64,000 nucleotides of DNA from Prinia subflava (Eukaryota > Chordata > Aves > Passeriformes > Cisticolidae): positions 93,666,140-93,730,139 of the forward strand of contig NC_086247.1 of NCBI RefSeq assembly GCF_021018805.1. The letters are read 5' to 3'. The stretch's first letter is position 1; every line of letters starts with the position of its first letter. Below, in pieces: positions 1-15,374 of this stretch. The position numbers and the translations under genes are program-made. A model generated the notes under the pieces. It was not told the origin of the DNA. It saw only the letters and a program-made list of their open reading frames with translations, and made no database searches.

Positions 1-3000
1 GGTTTGGGTTTTCTTGTCAGGGGAAGAGTTGGTCAGTTTTTACTTCTGCTTAACTATAAATGTCTTCTTAAATCCCAGAGAAATTAAATATATTTGAGCT
101 TAGGCTTAACTGCCATCACAAAAAAAGGAAGCTGTACACTTTGCTTAAGAACTTGACTAAATTAGTAGCTTATTTTGAACTGATCACAAATGTACCATTC
201 CCTTTGGTCTTTGTCAGACAGCTCAACAGAAGCTACAGGTTTCGTAGACAGAAGGTTTCACAGACAATTCAGAGATGCCACAGGGCAAACTGTTCTAACC
301 CTGTTCATATGTTTTTTAACATGTTTTTCATACTTACATTGCCAAAGCACAGAAATATGCTGAAGGATCTCCATATATTTCTATTACATTGGAAAAATAT
401 ACTTAATAACCAGTAGAAGAAGGGAAGATGTTTGAGCTTCAGTTATGACAAGTGGTTCTTCACATTCCTTAAACAGCGCTTCAAGTTCAATTTGTTCATA
501 AATGTAATTCTTGTCTTAATGGCATGAAATCAACAAAAATGACATTAAGTTTCTTGTAGTAATAATTTACTAGCATTAACGATAAGGAAACCCACTATTT
601 CTTTTGTATAATTAATAAAATTATGCTCAGGCCTGTATTTCAACAAACTACAAATTATTCCCATTACTAACAGAGAAATGATAAGAGCAATGGAATCAGT
701 GTCATTAAGAGAACTAATACTGTGGATCAATGCCTTGTTTGCTAATGCATATTAAGCCACAGCCTATCAGGAGACAGCTTGCTCAAAAGGATGATGACAC
801 ACTTCCAACCATTAAGGCTATGCAAAGGGTTCATAAATGCAATAATTGTTCCTGACTTTTACAGAAAGCTGGTGGACTCATCCTGATGTCTCACATATTA
901 AAATGGTTCCATCAGCAGCAATGGTTTCATGGAAATTTCAGTCTGAATCCTGAATTGCATGTTCTTTTTTTTACTTCCTTAATAAATTAAGTTTCTCTTA
1001 GACTGAATGACAAATCCATCCAAATTCAACTTTTAAAACTAATCTACTGCATACTCTTCCTTTGTTTTTTGTTCACAATGAAAATAATTCACCATTTAGT
1101 GAATCAGTGCAGGACAAACAGCAAAATTTTCTGTTTTAAATGGAAGCAAGCTGCAGTATTGTGGGCTGTCCACATGTTTTCATAGTGCTAAATAAATGCT
1201 GTTTATGTATGCAAAACCTAATAATTCTAATTAATATACTGAAAAGGGACTATTTAGCAACATTGAACTGGCTCCTCATTATAGTAAACCATTTTCCGTG
1301 GGCATTAATCCATTTAAGTGAGGAACATATTCTAGTTATATCTTGATGTTATACCTGAAAATTATAACTATCATGTGGAATTTTAGAGGAAAAACTACAC
1401 ATGTCCTAGTTAAAGGGTAAAAAATAGTTTCTTTTCCTGAACAAATCAACAAAGAAGTATTGACATTGAATCTGGGTGGATCTCTTTTCCTTTCCATGGA
1501 ACAGTGTAATTTTTGTGGTTATTCTATTGCTACTAAATATCTCATACCACAGAACAGTTCATTTTTTTTTCTAATACTATTATATAGTACTCTTGAACTT
1601 CCCCTCTCAAATCTTATCAGAAATTCTCACTGTGTAAAAATAATTCTATGTTCTTCTCGTAGATATGAATGCTTGTTTTTCATCAGTCCATAGAGCATCA
1701 TCATCTCACAACTCATTACATGGATACTCAACCTGCCTTCCTAATATAAGTTACCAATCACAAAAAATAACATGCTTTAAAATGTTATCCTTTTTCATTT
1801 TCTGCTCATTACATTTTTCCTGTTTATGCAACTGCCGCACAGTCAGTGCTCTGGTCATTCTTTTCACTCTCCTGTGGGCTGGTGACTGTCACCCTTGGAT
1901 TTGTGGATGTATTTTCAAGACCAGGATCAACCTCAAGAGAAAGGATAGGCACTGTTAACATCATTGGGTACCAAAGATTTAACTTCATTTCGATACAGCA
2001 TTAAGCACTTCACATTAAGTTTTCCACAAGGTATTCTTAATGTGAAAAAAATGTTTTCAAAGAGTGATCATGTTAAAATTTTCATTTACGTTATACTTAT
2101 CTATCTTCCAAAGGAGAAAGCACTCACAGTAGAGGTTCCCCCATACAGTTCTTTCAAGCATCCAGTTACCCACATATGCATTTAAAGTGAATGCTCACTC
2201 ACTTTCTCTATTTCCATAAATACCTTCAGCTTATCTAAAACAACAAAAAAATCAAATATATGAAGCACGGAATAAATTCAGAGCCCAAGAAAATGTCATG
2301 TTACTTAGCTCTCTCAATTAAAAAATATTCTTGTGTGTCATACAGGAACAGAAGAAAGCCCAGTTGCAAAGTGCAAGAAACCATTCCCAGTGTCACAGGA
2401 AGCAGAGGGAGAGACTGTTTTTCAGCAGCCTGTAGGCAGGGAATGTGCAGCAACTTGCTTTGCTTCTGACACTCATGAATCCCACTCTTCCCAGACCTGG
2501 ATTCTCCCCATCAAACAAAACACTTTGTTTCCCACACTCTGTGAGCTGGTCAGTTCATCTGACAGTCAGGGGAGTTCTCCTTATTTATATGGGTTACGTC
2601 CCTACATCTAGGCAAACAGTATGTTACTATGTATCCTAAATAATTAGGATATTTGCTTTAAACTGACCAAAGCCTCTTGCTTGGAAGGATCTTGTTAATA
2701 TACCCTGTATTTTTCAATTTCTAAGAAAAAGAGATGAAACTTCCACAAAACAATGGCAAAAGCTCTTTATAAAATGCAACTTTTGTGAAAGTAAATTAAT
2801 CAAAATAATGAGGCACTGTGGTGACATGAACACACCCTTCTGCTCTGTCCTAAAAGACAAAGTAGTGTAGAAATATATAACGATTCTGCTTTTCTGGAAA
2901 CTGCAAGATTTTTTTTTCATTACCTTTTTTCCAAAATTCAGCATACTAAGGAAAGCAGAAGATGCAGATTCATCACATAGTGAGAAACATCTGCTTTCTC

Positions 3001-3200
3001 AGTTGGAGGGCACATAATGTAATTACTGATGTAACTCATCTATACACACAAAAAATAACTTTTCTACAAACTGAAGTTCTCATAAATTGTCTCAGGACTT
3101 TATCAGAAATTAACTACTAAAGACCAGATGAGAAGCATAAGGCTGAGATGAATGAGGAACAATAACTTAAGAAAAACAGTTTGAAAGAATAAACCCTCAC
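1..3200 (-). other. DCDC2 intron 9 (partial), no recognised exon
   Basis: AT-rich sequence downstream of the exon 9 donor. I searched the minus strand for a last exon resembling the human C-terminus and found none. A coding-looking 43-codon minus frame at 384-515 is noted in the findings. No repeat family was recognised. Confidence 0.7.
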
Positions 3201-3545
3201 CTGGTTCTGACTGCCAGCATCCTCTTTTATTTCTTCTTCAGGCTGAAGATCACCTTGGTAGTTCAAATGCTCCATTCCCTCACCATTTCCTTCACTGTTT
3301 TTGCCATTTAAATGGATAAGTTCCTTTTCCTCTGCTTGGTCAACATTCTGTGTTTCTCTTGTTTCATCTTCATAATTTTCATTTAATTTCTTTTTGTTTT
3401 CTTCCACTTCAGTTGTTTCTTTATCAGTTTCCACAGTTTCCTCTCCATTCAATTCTGGATATTTTTCCTCTCCTTTATATGCCTCCTCTCCCCTGTCATT
3501 TTCCTCTTCTACATTCTCTTCTTCATCTACAGTTTCTGCTGGTCT
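3201..3545 (-). CDS. DCDC2: DCDC2 exon 9: Glu-rich tail
   Basis: A 345-nt exon (115 codons) with acceptor TTTTCACCAG and donor ACCAG|GTGAGG. It starts [10 protein letters not shown] (human RPAEIVDEEE) and continues as low-complexity acidic sequence, ending EDAGSQNQ. Beyond the first ten residues it is recognisable mainly by composition. It ends in phase 0, so at least one more exon is needed for the C-terminus. Confidence 0.9.
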
Positions 3546-6500
3546 CTGGTGAAAGGAAAAGCAGCAGCATTATGAGGCATTTTAAATCAGAATGCTCCAT
3601 GCAATTCTGAAATGTGACAGACATCAAATTTACAATTACATCATACTCAGGAATAAGTATGCTAATTTGAGGTTTATCTACATGGACAGAAAATTATGCT
3701 CCTGTACTTACACTCCATAATGACCTTTTATTCTTCATTTCCAAACTGTGTTGGTGAGATTGAAATTTATTACAGGGGTTTAATCTATTTGACCACACTC
3801 AAAACAACTGGAATGATCTAAGTTTAATTGACACAGCAACAGCTTACTCTCTTCCATTTGCTCCAGGTTCTCTGACTTTCCAGCATTTAGTACATACTTG
3901 TTTATAAAGTCCTGTCACAAGAAATATCATGTATTAGTAGCTCACAAACTGTTCCCCAAGAAGCACTTTACCTATGGACCAGGCCATGCCATGACCACTG
4001 GTCTTTTCTTTTTTGAATACACAGAAAAGCAGTTAGAGAGATGAGACCACTGGTCACTTCCAAGACATCATTCCCCTTCCCAAAGATCCTTGTGCAGGGT
4101 GGCTTGGTTAGGTCTTGCTGGACATTTGGCAGCAATTTTTTCCTACACAGAATTAGACCAGTGGCTGGAAGGAACAAGATCCTGCCTCACTTTGTAGAAG
4201 AGTTATCAGAAACTCACTATGGATAAAGCTGCTGCCAGCACCATCTCATGACAGCCTCGGAGAAATATGCCCAAACTGTCTGGTCTTTGTCAATTGCCTC
4301 CTTCAGTTTTGAAGAGTCACCTGACTCTTCGGTCAACCAATGCTCCTACTTACATACTTGTGCTGAGGTATAAATGAAAATAAAGTGAAAAAATCCCACA
4401 GGAGCTACAAGGTGTCTGCCTCCCACCCAGCCTCATCAGACTCTAAATCTAAAGCAAACAAGCTGAGAGCAACAGATTATCTCTTAATCAAAACTGTTTG
4501 GAATTTTACTGTCCTCAGTAGCTCCTTTATGCAAACAGCTATCTGCTACAGAGAAGCAAGTTGTCTTCTAAAAATTTCTTTTCCTCAGTAATCCTAACAT
4601 TTCAAAAGAATTCTTTCATCACCTTCAATGTATTAATAAAAGTCAATTCAGTAAGATCAAGAATTTATTGAAGCCTCTTGACAAAACATCTTGATTTTCC
4701 TTTGATATCTAAGTAGCAACATAAGACAACTTTATTATGCCAGTGCTCAATGCCACATTGGCACAGCTGCAAAGAGGGCAAGTTATTGTGTTGCAATAAT
4801 CCACAGAATATGTAATTACCAGAAATACAAGATGGTTACATGACCAGGTAAATAATGGCTCCATAAGTGATTTTTGAAGTGTGGTCATTTCTATGTGTTT
4901 TTTATTCAAGCCTTTCTGACTCACTTTCATCTAGTAACATCAAACTGGCCTTATTACCACTAAAATAAAACTTTAACAAGCCAAGTCTTTACAGAAACCT
5001 TCAAAGAAGGCACCATCCAAAGCAAAATTTATCCAACCTTTGTAAGCCGCAGCACGTAAGCTAGCAAAGAATCTGTAGATCCATAAATTCTCAGAAGTTA
5101 CCTGCTATTCTTAGACATGTTATCTACTAATTTGCTTTCAGTCTGCTAAGGAAATTAGCAGCTCTGGATTCTGACCAGAAACAGGAGAGGGTGGGACAAA
5201 TTACATGCACCAGACACCACTAGCGAAAAATATGTTTGGCTTTACTTAATGATACCTGCTTGCTATGACACTGCACACACTAAATGAAGAGAGGACACGA
5301 AAAGTCAACACGGACTTTCTCAGTTAACTGTTGTAGTCATCCAAGACGTTACAATTTCCAGCTTTTTGGTAGTGGGTACAAGCAGAAGTGAATATATGCT
5401 CTTGCCTGCATGGCTTTAGTATGGTGGCTTTATGCCTACATGTGTAAACATACGTATCCCAATGCTTCAGCTCGTTTCACTGCTGTGGAAGCAGACTTTG
5501 GCATGGGAGCACAATGGACATTTGAAGGCTAGTGACTCCCTAAAGCACTATGCTAGCTAGACTCATTTGACCTTATCCTCATGGATGCAAATTTTTGAAG
5601 AGTTAAATCTGAGCAACATGGAATATAAATACAGCATTATTGATCTGTACCCAGAAACTCACTGAAAGCTCACAGAGCACAGAACTGGCATGAAATAACA
5701 TTCAAATCCCAACTAATTTAACCTGACCAATCAAACTAAATTGCAAGAAAAATAATAATAGGAAAAAAAAAAATCAGTTAAAAACCCCTCCCATCAGTGC
5801 AAGTATAATGCTTTTATAATAACTGAAAATTTCAAGACAGCTCAACATATTACTACAATGTCATTACCTTTACAGACAAAAATAAAAAGCCATGTTTTCA
5901 ACTAATAATTGGAAAGCAAAATCCATTCTTCATTTACGCTCCTATCAAGCTACACTACATAAGAATGGACATTTCAAACAAGTTAAAAATCAACATTTAT
6001 CCTGAGTAAAAGACCTTTCACATGGTAATCTAAAATGCAATACATTTCCCTCTGAATGCAGAGTCAAAGGTAGCCTTCAAAATGTGAATATGACCACTGA
6101 CCGTGCATTTCAGAATGCACAGCAGACCTAAGACAGGACTGTAGGGAGAAAACTGAGGGCCAAAATCACCCACCGTATAGTACATTGCTCTTTACATATA
6201 AAAGTGTGATACTTCCTACTGAGATCTTATTGACCTACTCGCTATGCATAAATTAGCATTCTCTATTTTAAGTACATCATCTTCACTGAGAAAGAGGTAC
6301 ACTTAGCAAATTTTTGATTTTTTCATATTTAGGAAAAGAGAATGTTTATCTGAATTTATCTGATATCTGTTTATCTGAATTCAGGGAAGAAAACAGAAAA
6401 AGGGAGAAAAACAGATGTCTAAATAGTCAAAAGCCTGTAAATGCTATATATGCTTTACTTTCATGAACAGTTTCAGTGACAGCAGTGAACCTGAAATAAT

Positions 6501-9500
6501 GAACTACAGCCTACATTAAAGTACTTGGTGGATCAGGGTGTAATTTAAAGTTCTCTGGAGTCACTTTTCATTGAATTTAATGCAGTCCAGCCATACTTCC
6601 ACCTACAAGTGTACAAATTGCCTATTATATATACACCAAAGTTACCACAAACTGTGCTCTCTCAGTCAGAATAAATCAGGATGGTCACACTGAAAGAAAA
6701 ATAGGTATGCTGATTGTGACCTACCTATCCTTGCAGAAATTATCAGACTCAAGTCAGCAACAGGGAATACTATGGGGAGGCAGTGACATTTCCCATCTTA
6801 GTTTTAGCTTTTCATCCCTCACCTTTTAAATAACCAAAATATTCTCAGTCAGAACTTCCTGTATGGAATGAATTGGATGGATAGCCAAGACAGATGTGGG
6901 AGTGCTCTTCTTCTTGCTCACAAGTCCAGAGTCCAGCCTTCAGCCATTGTGCTAGCTCACAGGAAGTTGTCCCTCACATTTGAAATTCCTATAAAAGCTC
7001 AGGGCATCTCAAATCCAGAGAAACACCTCTGGATATATCTCTAGGCTGAGTGCCTGAGGTCTATCACCTCTATGTAACAGAGTTATCATAAGGATATCAA
7101 GGACTGTAACAGAGAACAAAAGGCACGTCAAAAATTCATGTCGGAAGCAACCAGCCAGTTGTAGCCCAGTGTAACTGAACATGAGTACTGTAATGAAGTA
7201 CAGAATAAATGTTCCCACATTAGTTTAGGCCTGTCTACACACCTCAAAAAACAACAGCACAACTTGAACTTGGATCAGAGAAGCATTCCTATTCCTTAAG
7301 GTAATTTTCACAATCAAGTGAGTTCTAGAGCAGGAGCTTTTCCAGTCACTGAGCTAGATTACCCCATTCCTCCTATAGCCAGAACTAATCATAATAAGGC
7401 TTGTAATCTTGCCTTTTGAATGGTTCAAAGAAAATAGGAAGTAACTTCCCTTTTTGCATTGCAGGCCGCATCTTTTGAGCAAAGGTGATACTTCTGCAGT
7501 TTCATGCTTGAAAGTACATTACTTAAAATAACTAGTTTTCAAACCATACCTTTGTGAATGGGAGAACAGTTCTTTGCTTGTCATGGACTAGCAATAAAAA
7601 GACTCACTGACAAAAGACTTGTACATTGAAAAGCATATTCAATCAAAGGCACACAGAAAAACTGAAGCAATTCTCAGCTTCTTGCTGGAAACATGGACCC
7701 AGCTCGCCTTCTGGAAACCTCCTGACTTAACTAACAGGTTGATGAGGAACAGAGCCAGTTTCATTTTGCATTGAAGAAGTATCATTGCTTGACAGTATTT
7801 TTAATCTCAGCAAAAACAGAGTGTTTAAAAAAGAAAGATGTACTCTAATTACACTCATCATGGTATCATTCATTAAGAGCTACATTACCAAATGCCATCA
7901 TCACTCAAAAGCATTAAGTCAGGAAATCTTCAGACATTGAAGCATTTGGCTTCTTCTCCTCCAGGGATGCTAATGTAAACCTCTCAGAAGGTTTGTACAT
8001 GACTGATACTGAAAAGTGCAGTATCACAAATCATTTAAGGCAGAAATTATTTTGTACCATTAGTATAAAACATAATTTTGCTTTATTGAAGTAGCTTGGA
8101 AATGTTTACTTGGCTAATGGTCACAGCAGATAAACAGTGAGGTAGAGGACAAAAATCTTAATGGTCATGAAGAGCAGTATGAGTACATCTCACAAATGCA
8201 GCAACAGGAACACTTGACTTCGATTGTACCACAGCTCTTCAGAACAGAGCTCCCCTGCTCCTACTCAGGAATGTTTTGTAGCAGCACTGCACGGATTCCA
8301 ACAGCGAAACATTTTGTTCCTGAACCAGAAAGTGTTGCTAAGTGACAGCAGCCCTCTTCTCTTCCCCATCATTTACAAAACCTGGGCTCTTCAAAACAAG
8401 CAAATGAATAACTAAGGTTCAACTGTCTTACACTTCCCACATTTTCACAAAATGAACTGTTGTTCTTGAATGCAAAATGTCTTTATCCCCACAACATATA
8501 AACTCCACCTTTTTTATGAGATGGGTGACATTATTTTATTTCTTTTTTTACAACATATACAGCACCTGAATCCACAGAATCTAATTACTGATAACATCAC
8601 AGTACCCAGAAGTCCAGCTAGAATGAATGGAAACTAAAGAACTTGAAGTGTAGAAAAAACAGCTTTTCAAACTCCCTTCCTTGGTTTCATTGTGTAGTAA
8701 CTGGAAGCGTACTTCATTCCTTAATCACGCTGCAGCCATGACAGTGAAGCCAACACCTTTGAGTATGCCCTCTGGGGCTGCCAGCATAAGAGCGACATAG
8801 ACAGACCTCTCCTGTGAAGACAGACTCAGAGAGCTGGAGGTGTTCAGTCTGGGGAAGAGAAGGCTGCATAGAGACCTCACAGCGCGTTCCAGGGCCTGAA
8901 GGAGGCCTTCCTGTAATCTGGAGAGGATCTTTTTACCAGGGCATGTAGTGACAGGACCAAGGGGAGTGACTTCAAACTAACAGAAGGCAGGGTTGTACCT
9001 GGCTATAAGGAAGAAATCCTTTACTGTGAGGGTGATGACAAACTGGAACAGGTTGCCCAGAGAAGCTGTGGATGCCCCATCCCTGGAAGTGTTCCAGACC
9101 AGGATAATGAGGCTCTGAGCAACCTGGTCTAGTGAAAGGTGTGCCTGCCTGTGGCAGAGGGGTTGAAATGAGATAATTTTTAAGGTTCTTTTCAACCCAA
9201 ACCATTCAACGGTTTTATGATCTTATCAGATCTTTACCTTTCTAATATCTACCTAAGTCAAAAATACTTTTTTCCATCTACTTCACTGACACTTATGTTT
9301 ATTTTTTCCCACATTTTGTGTTCAATAACATTTGCCTAAACTTCACTTCCTACAATACAGTACAATCTGCTGAGCATACCTGTAGATAATGAGAAAATTG
9401 TTAAGCATTTAGAAAAAGTCCTACTGAGACTGCAAAAATACAAAAATAGTTTGTAAGCTCTTCCATAATTAATTAAAATGCCCTGTAATGTAAGTTAAGC

Positions 9501-12500
9501 AATTTGAGAAACTGCCTGCTCTAGGGTTGCTGAAATGTTTGAAAACAGACAAAACTTTTTTCAAAGTGGTATCAAAACTAGTTTTACAAGAGATTTTCAT
9601 TTCCAGGCTTCACTCAGAAGTGAAGGCCCTTCAACTGTTAGCCACATAGGCCTCTAAAGACAAGATCAGGCATTGCTACTACAGCTTCAGAAATCACAGG
9701 CACCCAATGCAGAAACCGAGGAAAGATCTCCCTTCTCATTCTGAACTGCAAGGAACCAATCAGAGTAAGTTTCCCTATCTCACACAGACAAACAATAACA
9801 ACATTAAGTGTAAATCAGTGGAGCTGAAAGAAGAACATGCAGTGGAAAATATTATCTGCTGGCTTGTCAGCACTCAAAATTCATAAGGCTTAAATTACAG
9901 CTGCATCATTTGTAGCGAAATTTGAGCATAAGTAGTTCTCTGTGTGTTCTTTCCAAATGCCATTTTTATATCCTTACTGATGTAGTGCAAAATGTTTCCT
10001 TGTGAAAAGTTGTAGCCTTTTTAATCAAAGAATGTCTCTTCAAGCAGTCAGCCTGTTGTAATGTTGAATCAACATAAACTTTAACATTTTGCCTTTGGCA
10101 ATGGAGAAGATAAACATTTTATTCTGCTCACTGAGGTGAATCTTGGGTCTTAAAGCAGAATGTATACTCCATAATGAAAACTGCAAATGAAAGGTGCAAA
10201 TGTTCTGCTACTGATGATATACTCCAGCTCCAGGTCACCTAGGGGAGATACACAATCTCACATAACATCACAGCCCAGGAAATGGGAAAAAAGGACTGGA
10301 CGACTGCATTAGTCAGTGGACATGTCTGTAAAAATAGAAAGCAAATGGATTATGAAAGAACCAAGAATGTGAACATCTACAGAAAAACTCCAATCCAGTG
10401 CCTGTTAGATAAATTTATCATCAATTAATTTTTACAAATAAACACAGAAGGAGAGAAGCAGATGGGGATGATGAAACTGGAGGGGGAAAATAACCCAAAG
10501 AACAAACCAAAACCAAAACCCAAATGGAGACTCTTTCTACTTAATAGCCAGTATCACATACCCCACGGCGAAACAGGCTGGCACAACAACATGCCTGAAT
10601 TCCTTACGGGGTCATGCACTGGATAACTTTGGATCTCATAACTCTCATGCAAGGGTTCAGCATGGGAGAAGAACAGCCATACTTACGGAAATGGATAAAT
10701 CAGTGCATACTTGCAGTGTTATTTCAGTATTATCACTAGAGATTGCTGCTTTTGTATTTTAGAACTTATATAGAATGAAAGAAAAAGAGTAGTTTCTTGT
10801 GAAAGCTTTAAAAGTTAATAATTTTTCTCTCAGAGTTACTTTGAATATATTTGCATTATTACCAGCTAATTCAAAGTAACACATTTAATTACCATCTCCA
10901 GCAAGAAACTACTACTGTTTTGCAGCCTCCCTGTCAAGAACCACCTTGTTCCCTTGCTATGTGCACAACCGATTTCATAGTCTGTCATCAGTCCCCATGA
11001 ATGTTGACACAGTGATGCAAACAACCAACTTAGAGTAAGCCTGCGTGTCAAAAGAAGAAACTAATAATTTTGTATTTGGGAGCTGAAGTCTTGGTAAAGA
11101 ATATAGAACAGAAAGGTCTGGTTTGGTTTAAGGCAAAATATTCTTTTTTTTTTTCCTTGATGTTCAATTACAACTGTCAGCTAGTCCGGAGTAAAGCAAA
11201 CCCTGTTCTTTTAATGTTTTTTCAGCTGGCAAGACAGCATTTTACAGAACAGGACATAAGCGAGAGTCTAGCCAGTATAATACTAGGTTTAGTTAATGGC
11301 TAATCTGGCATTTGTTCAACTGTGTACTTCAAACAGCAAGACAGAGAAGGTGCATAAAAAGAAAAAGAGTATGAAGCTCTATCTTCACTACTTCATTTAT
11401 ATGGCTGATGGAAACGATAGCCTATCAAAAGTGCCAGAATTCTAGTGAAAGCTGGCGTGTAAATATTTATGCATTATGCAAGACAGTCAAGACCTGGCTG
11501 GCTGTCCTTTCCCATATTTCTAGCAATAACAGAAACTGCAGTGTAGATAAGAAAAAGCTAAAAAGCTCTACATCACAGAATTTAAAACATTTTAAAATGG
11601 CCATTAATACGAACCTGAACATGCAAAATGATAAATGCTTCTAAGGTTAGGGTGACCTTAGTTATCTGGGAATAAAAAGTACTCCATGCAACTCAGAAGG
11701 ACATGGCTTCTTGCCAGATTACCAAGGAAACTATACATAAAGTATTAACATTATATATAAACCATGGCTTGTGTTACAATAAATTTTGGTGCTTTGTTTG
11801 GCTTTATGGAAACAAGAAAATCAGATTATTCATAGTGTGCATGACTGATTTTTTGATATTTTTTCCCCATGAAATATACCTGCTTCCAGTTCCTTGTCCA
11901 GATAGCAAAATCTGTTGGTAGCACGTGAAAAATATTTCCATCTGAACATGATGAACAGTCCTTGGTACATGAGCTTAGAGGCATCCAGCAAGTTCCTAGC
12001 ACTGCAAGCTTGCCAACACATCTGATGCTCACTGGCACCTGTGTGAACAGTTCCACTGCCAAACAGAGAAGTGGTAGTAGAGAGTTTCCCCTCCCTAGGG
12101 CTGGTCACCATCCGCTGGCAGAGGCAAACTGGTGAGACACACAGAGCTACTGCCTGTGCTGTAGGATCTCTATGGAGAAGTAAGGCAGCTGTCTCCAGGG
12201 CTGGATTTCAAATGAATTGCAGTCAGCCTAAAAACTAAGGCCTGACAAGCCAATTTGCACAGCCAAATGTTCTACACTACCCAGAGGAATTCTTTACACA
12301 CCTTCAGAGGCCAATAAACAGGCTAATCATTACTGAATTTGATTATCACACTGTCAAGACCAGAGAAGGATGTGCTTCAGGATGGCATAAGAAACAAAGA
12401 TTAAGACAACAGCGGGCATGTTCTTCCCCAATGTCAGTGCTATCAGTATAATGCAACACATCCTAATTATCGTGACATCTCACCAGGACAACCACAATTA

Positions 12501-15325
12501 ACAGGGCTGATGAAAACAATGGTGTTCATCATCAGACTCTGAGGCTGGGCAGGTTTGGGCTGTGAGAAGACACAGCTGTAGCATTCCTTCTATCAGGGAC
12601 CAAGACAGTCATGTTCTTGTTGCCTCTATCACCAGATTCACGTGTCTTCAAGAACAATGTCTACAAAATAGCTAAGCAATATTCCTTCCCATTAAAGTGA
12701 ATAAATAACAAGAATGATTCTTCTTAGCAACAGAAGCGTAAGATAAAGTGTGAATTTTTTTTAAATGGTATGGTGTTAGTCGTAAAAGTGTTCATAATAA
12801 GTTCATAAAATATTTATTTCCCCTCAGGTATATATATATATATTTTAACAGAACACAAGCTAAAGGCATAGGTGTCTAGTAGTCTTTTATGCAATACAAA
12901 TAAATTGAAAAAAAATCAGCCAACTAAATAGTAAGCACTACTGAGTAAGTAATTAAACAGTGTCATAAGCTCTACCCCTTAAACTTTTTAGTTTGTTGCT
13001 GTGCTGAACTTTCTCCTGTTTCTAAATATCTCTCTTCTGCTGACAAGGACTCAAAGCAGGACAAATACCCTGGATGTAACCTCAGAGACGCTGAGTCAAG
13101 AAAGATAACCAGTGACCTTGATGTGCTGGATGTGCCTTTAGCAGCCCAGCCTGCACAGTCCACCTCATCCCCACAGGCAGCACTGCTGACTCAGCTCGCC
13201 AACCACAGGATCTGCACGGCCCTTTCTGCAGCTCCCTTCTAGCCCACCTGTGTCAAGACTGCACTGAGACAGTTACTGCATTACAGGCACCCAACTTTGT
13301 ACCTCTCTTTCTTGTTGAACTTCATGAGGCTCAAGTCACCCCATTCCTTCAAGCTGTTGAGCTTGCTCTGAAAGACAGCCCTGCATTCACCTGATAATGA
13401 CACCTGGGCCTGAATAAGGCTGTGTCCCCCGCCATCACCTACATTACCCATGAAAATATTATAATGTCTCAGATCCGGTATCAAACCCTGAGGACCACCA
13501 CCTGAAAACAGATGCCACTTAAATCTCAACCAGCTGACCTTTTAAATCTCACCAAATCAGACAGTTTTTCACCTACCTTTTAGTGCACAAATCCAGTCCC
13601 TACCCTCATTAAGGATATTTTCCTCCCCATATTTAACACGCTTCTTCCAATTTCTCCTACATATATGGAAGTCTATACTGAAAGAAAGATAAAGGACAAA
13701 TACTGCTCTCCCTTCCTACACAGAGCCACATATTTCATCACTGAGGCAATGAAAAGGGTAAGTATGATCTGTCTGTAGTACATACATGATGCTTATTCCT
13801 CATCACATGCACCAGTTCCTGTTTCTCAACAAGCTTTGGCTCTCTGAGCTCCATTTCTGCATATCCAGGCAAAGTCTCTATACTTCTCTTCAGGAGTCTA
13901 TCCCCTCTTCTGCCTCTTTTAGTGTGAGGTCAGGAGTCCTCTGCTCAAACTGGCCTCCTGTAATGTCTGCTTGTTCTGTGGGCATAGTTCCTGTGGCTTG
14001 AGGAAGAACCAAATCTCAACCAGCAACCAAATCTCCTGAATTCCTCCACACTTCAGGGCAGCCTCACACAGGATCCTGTGGCCAGTTTCTCAACTAAGCC
14101 AAATGCAACTCCCCTAACTTCTAGGATTTTTATTTAGTTATTTTCCACCTCCACTTTCTTCAGGGGCCTAAACTCTAACCATCTCATTGCCAGTGCAACA
14201 AGGGCTGCCACTGTCACATCCCAAACAAGTTTCTATTTATTCTTGACAAACAAACCCAGCAGAATGATTCACCTAACTGTGTCTCACACTACCTGCATAA
14301 AAAAACCTGTCTCCAACACACTCCAGAAATCTCCTAGATTCTCTGTTGGATTGCCCTGGGTAATTAAAGTGTATTTGCAAACTATTATCTTTAACTCCCA
14401 TTTGTTTACAGACTCACATTAACAACCAGTCCTCAGCTCTACTGACCACCAGTAAGTCATAAAAATGCCCAAGGTTCCTGATGTTACTGGGATGATTTTT
14501 AGCCTGAGAAATCGTTTGGATAAACTCTGATTCCTTACATCAAAGCATGGATCAGAAATATTATTTTGGGGCCAATATGGTTGGCCCCAAGCCATCATCA
14601 ACAGACACCAAAAGCAAAATGCAACAGGAAACAAAGTTGAACAAGTTGGCAAATTCCTACAAACACATAAGATGAAAAAGAGGACTGTCTTGTGAGCAAT
14701 TTATTAGCAGAAAGTAACCACATATGTTTTCAGCAAATAGTTTAAGCAGTTCTACTCTTCTCTTCCTTGGAATAAGCTTCAGTTTACCTAACCTTTCTAT
14801 TATTTCAGTCCACAGGAGTACAAATCAAGGTACAAAAAAGGAGATATCATCTCAAGCTTAGCTATCAAGACCTATTTATTGGACATAAATCTTAGGATTA
14901 AAAAATTGGCCAATGAAGCACCACATTGCTCCAACAGAACAAAGTGCTGTCAGCTTTAGCGAAAATCAGATAAATCTGATAAATCCACCTGTTGTGGTCC
15001 AGGACTGGAGGAATACTGCTCTGCCAGTATAAAGAGACTGCAATTCAAGTGAACCTATTTGGTAGGATGGAACAGTAGGGAGTCCTGATTCTCTAAGGCT
15101 CTCTAAGAGCTTTCAGAGCAGTTCTGAAGCTGATGAAAAGGTAACTGACATTTGACATATTAACACAGAAAGGGACATTTGCTAAAGCTGCCATAAAAGA
15201 AGCAGTATTGTTGATCTTACAGTTATCCTCACAGAATTATGCTTACACTTGAAGGAAACTGAGGAAAGAGAAACAACAATATGTAATCCTAAAAAACACC
15301 AAACAACAACAACAAAAAACAACAA

Positions 15326-15374
<49 letters not shown>

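Noticed and set aside
3350..3610. Plus-strand frame opposite DCDC2 exon 9
   Set aside because: Antisense shadow of Glu-rich codons (TTC/CTT-rich).
7009..7218. Membrane-like 69-codon minus frame
   Set aside because: Length expected by chance in AT-rich intron; no splice context or similarity.
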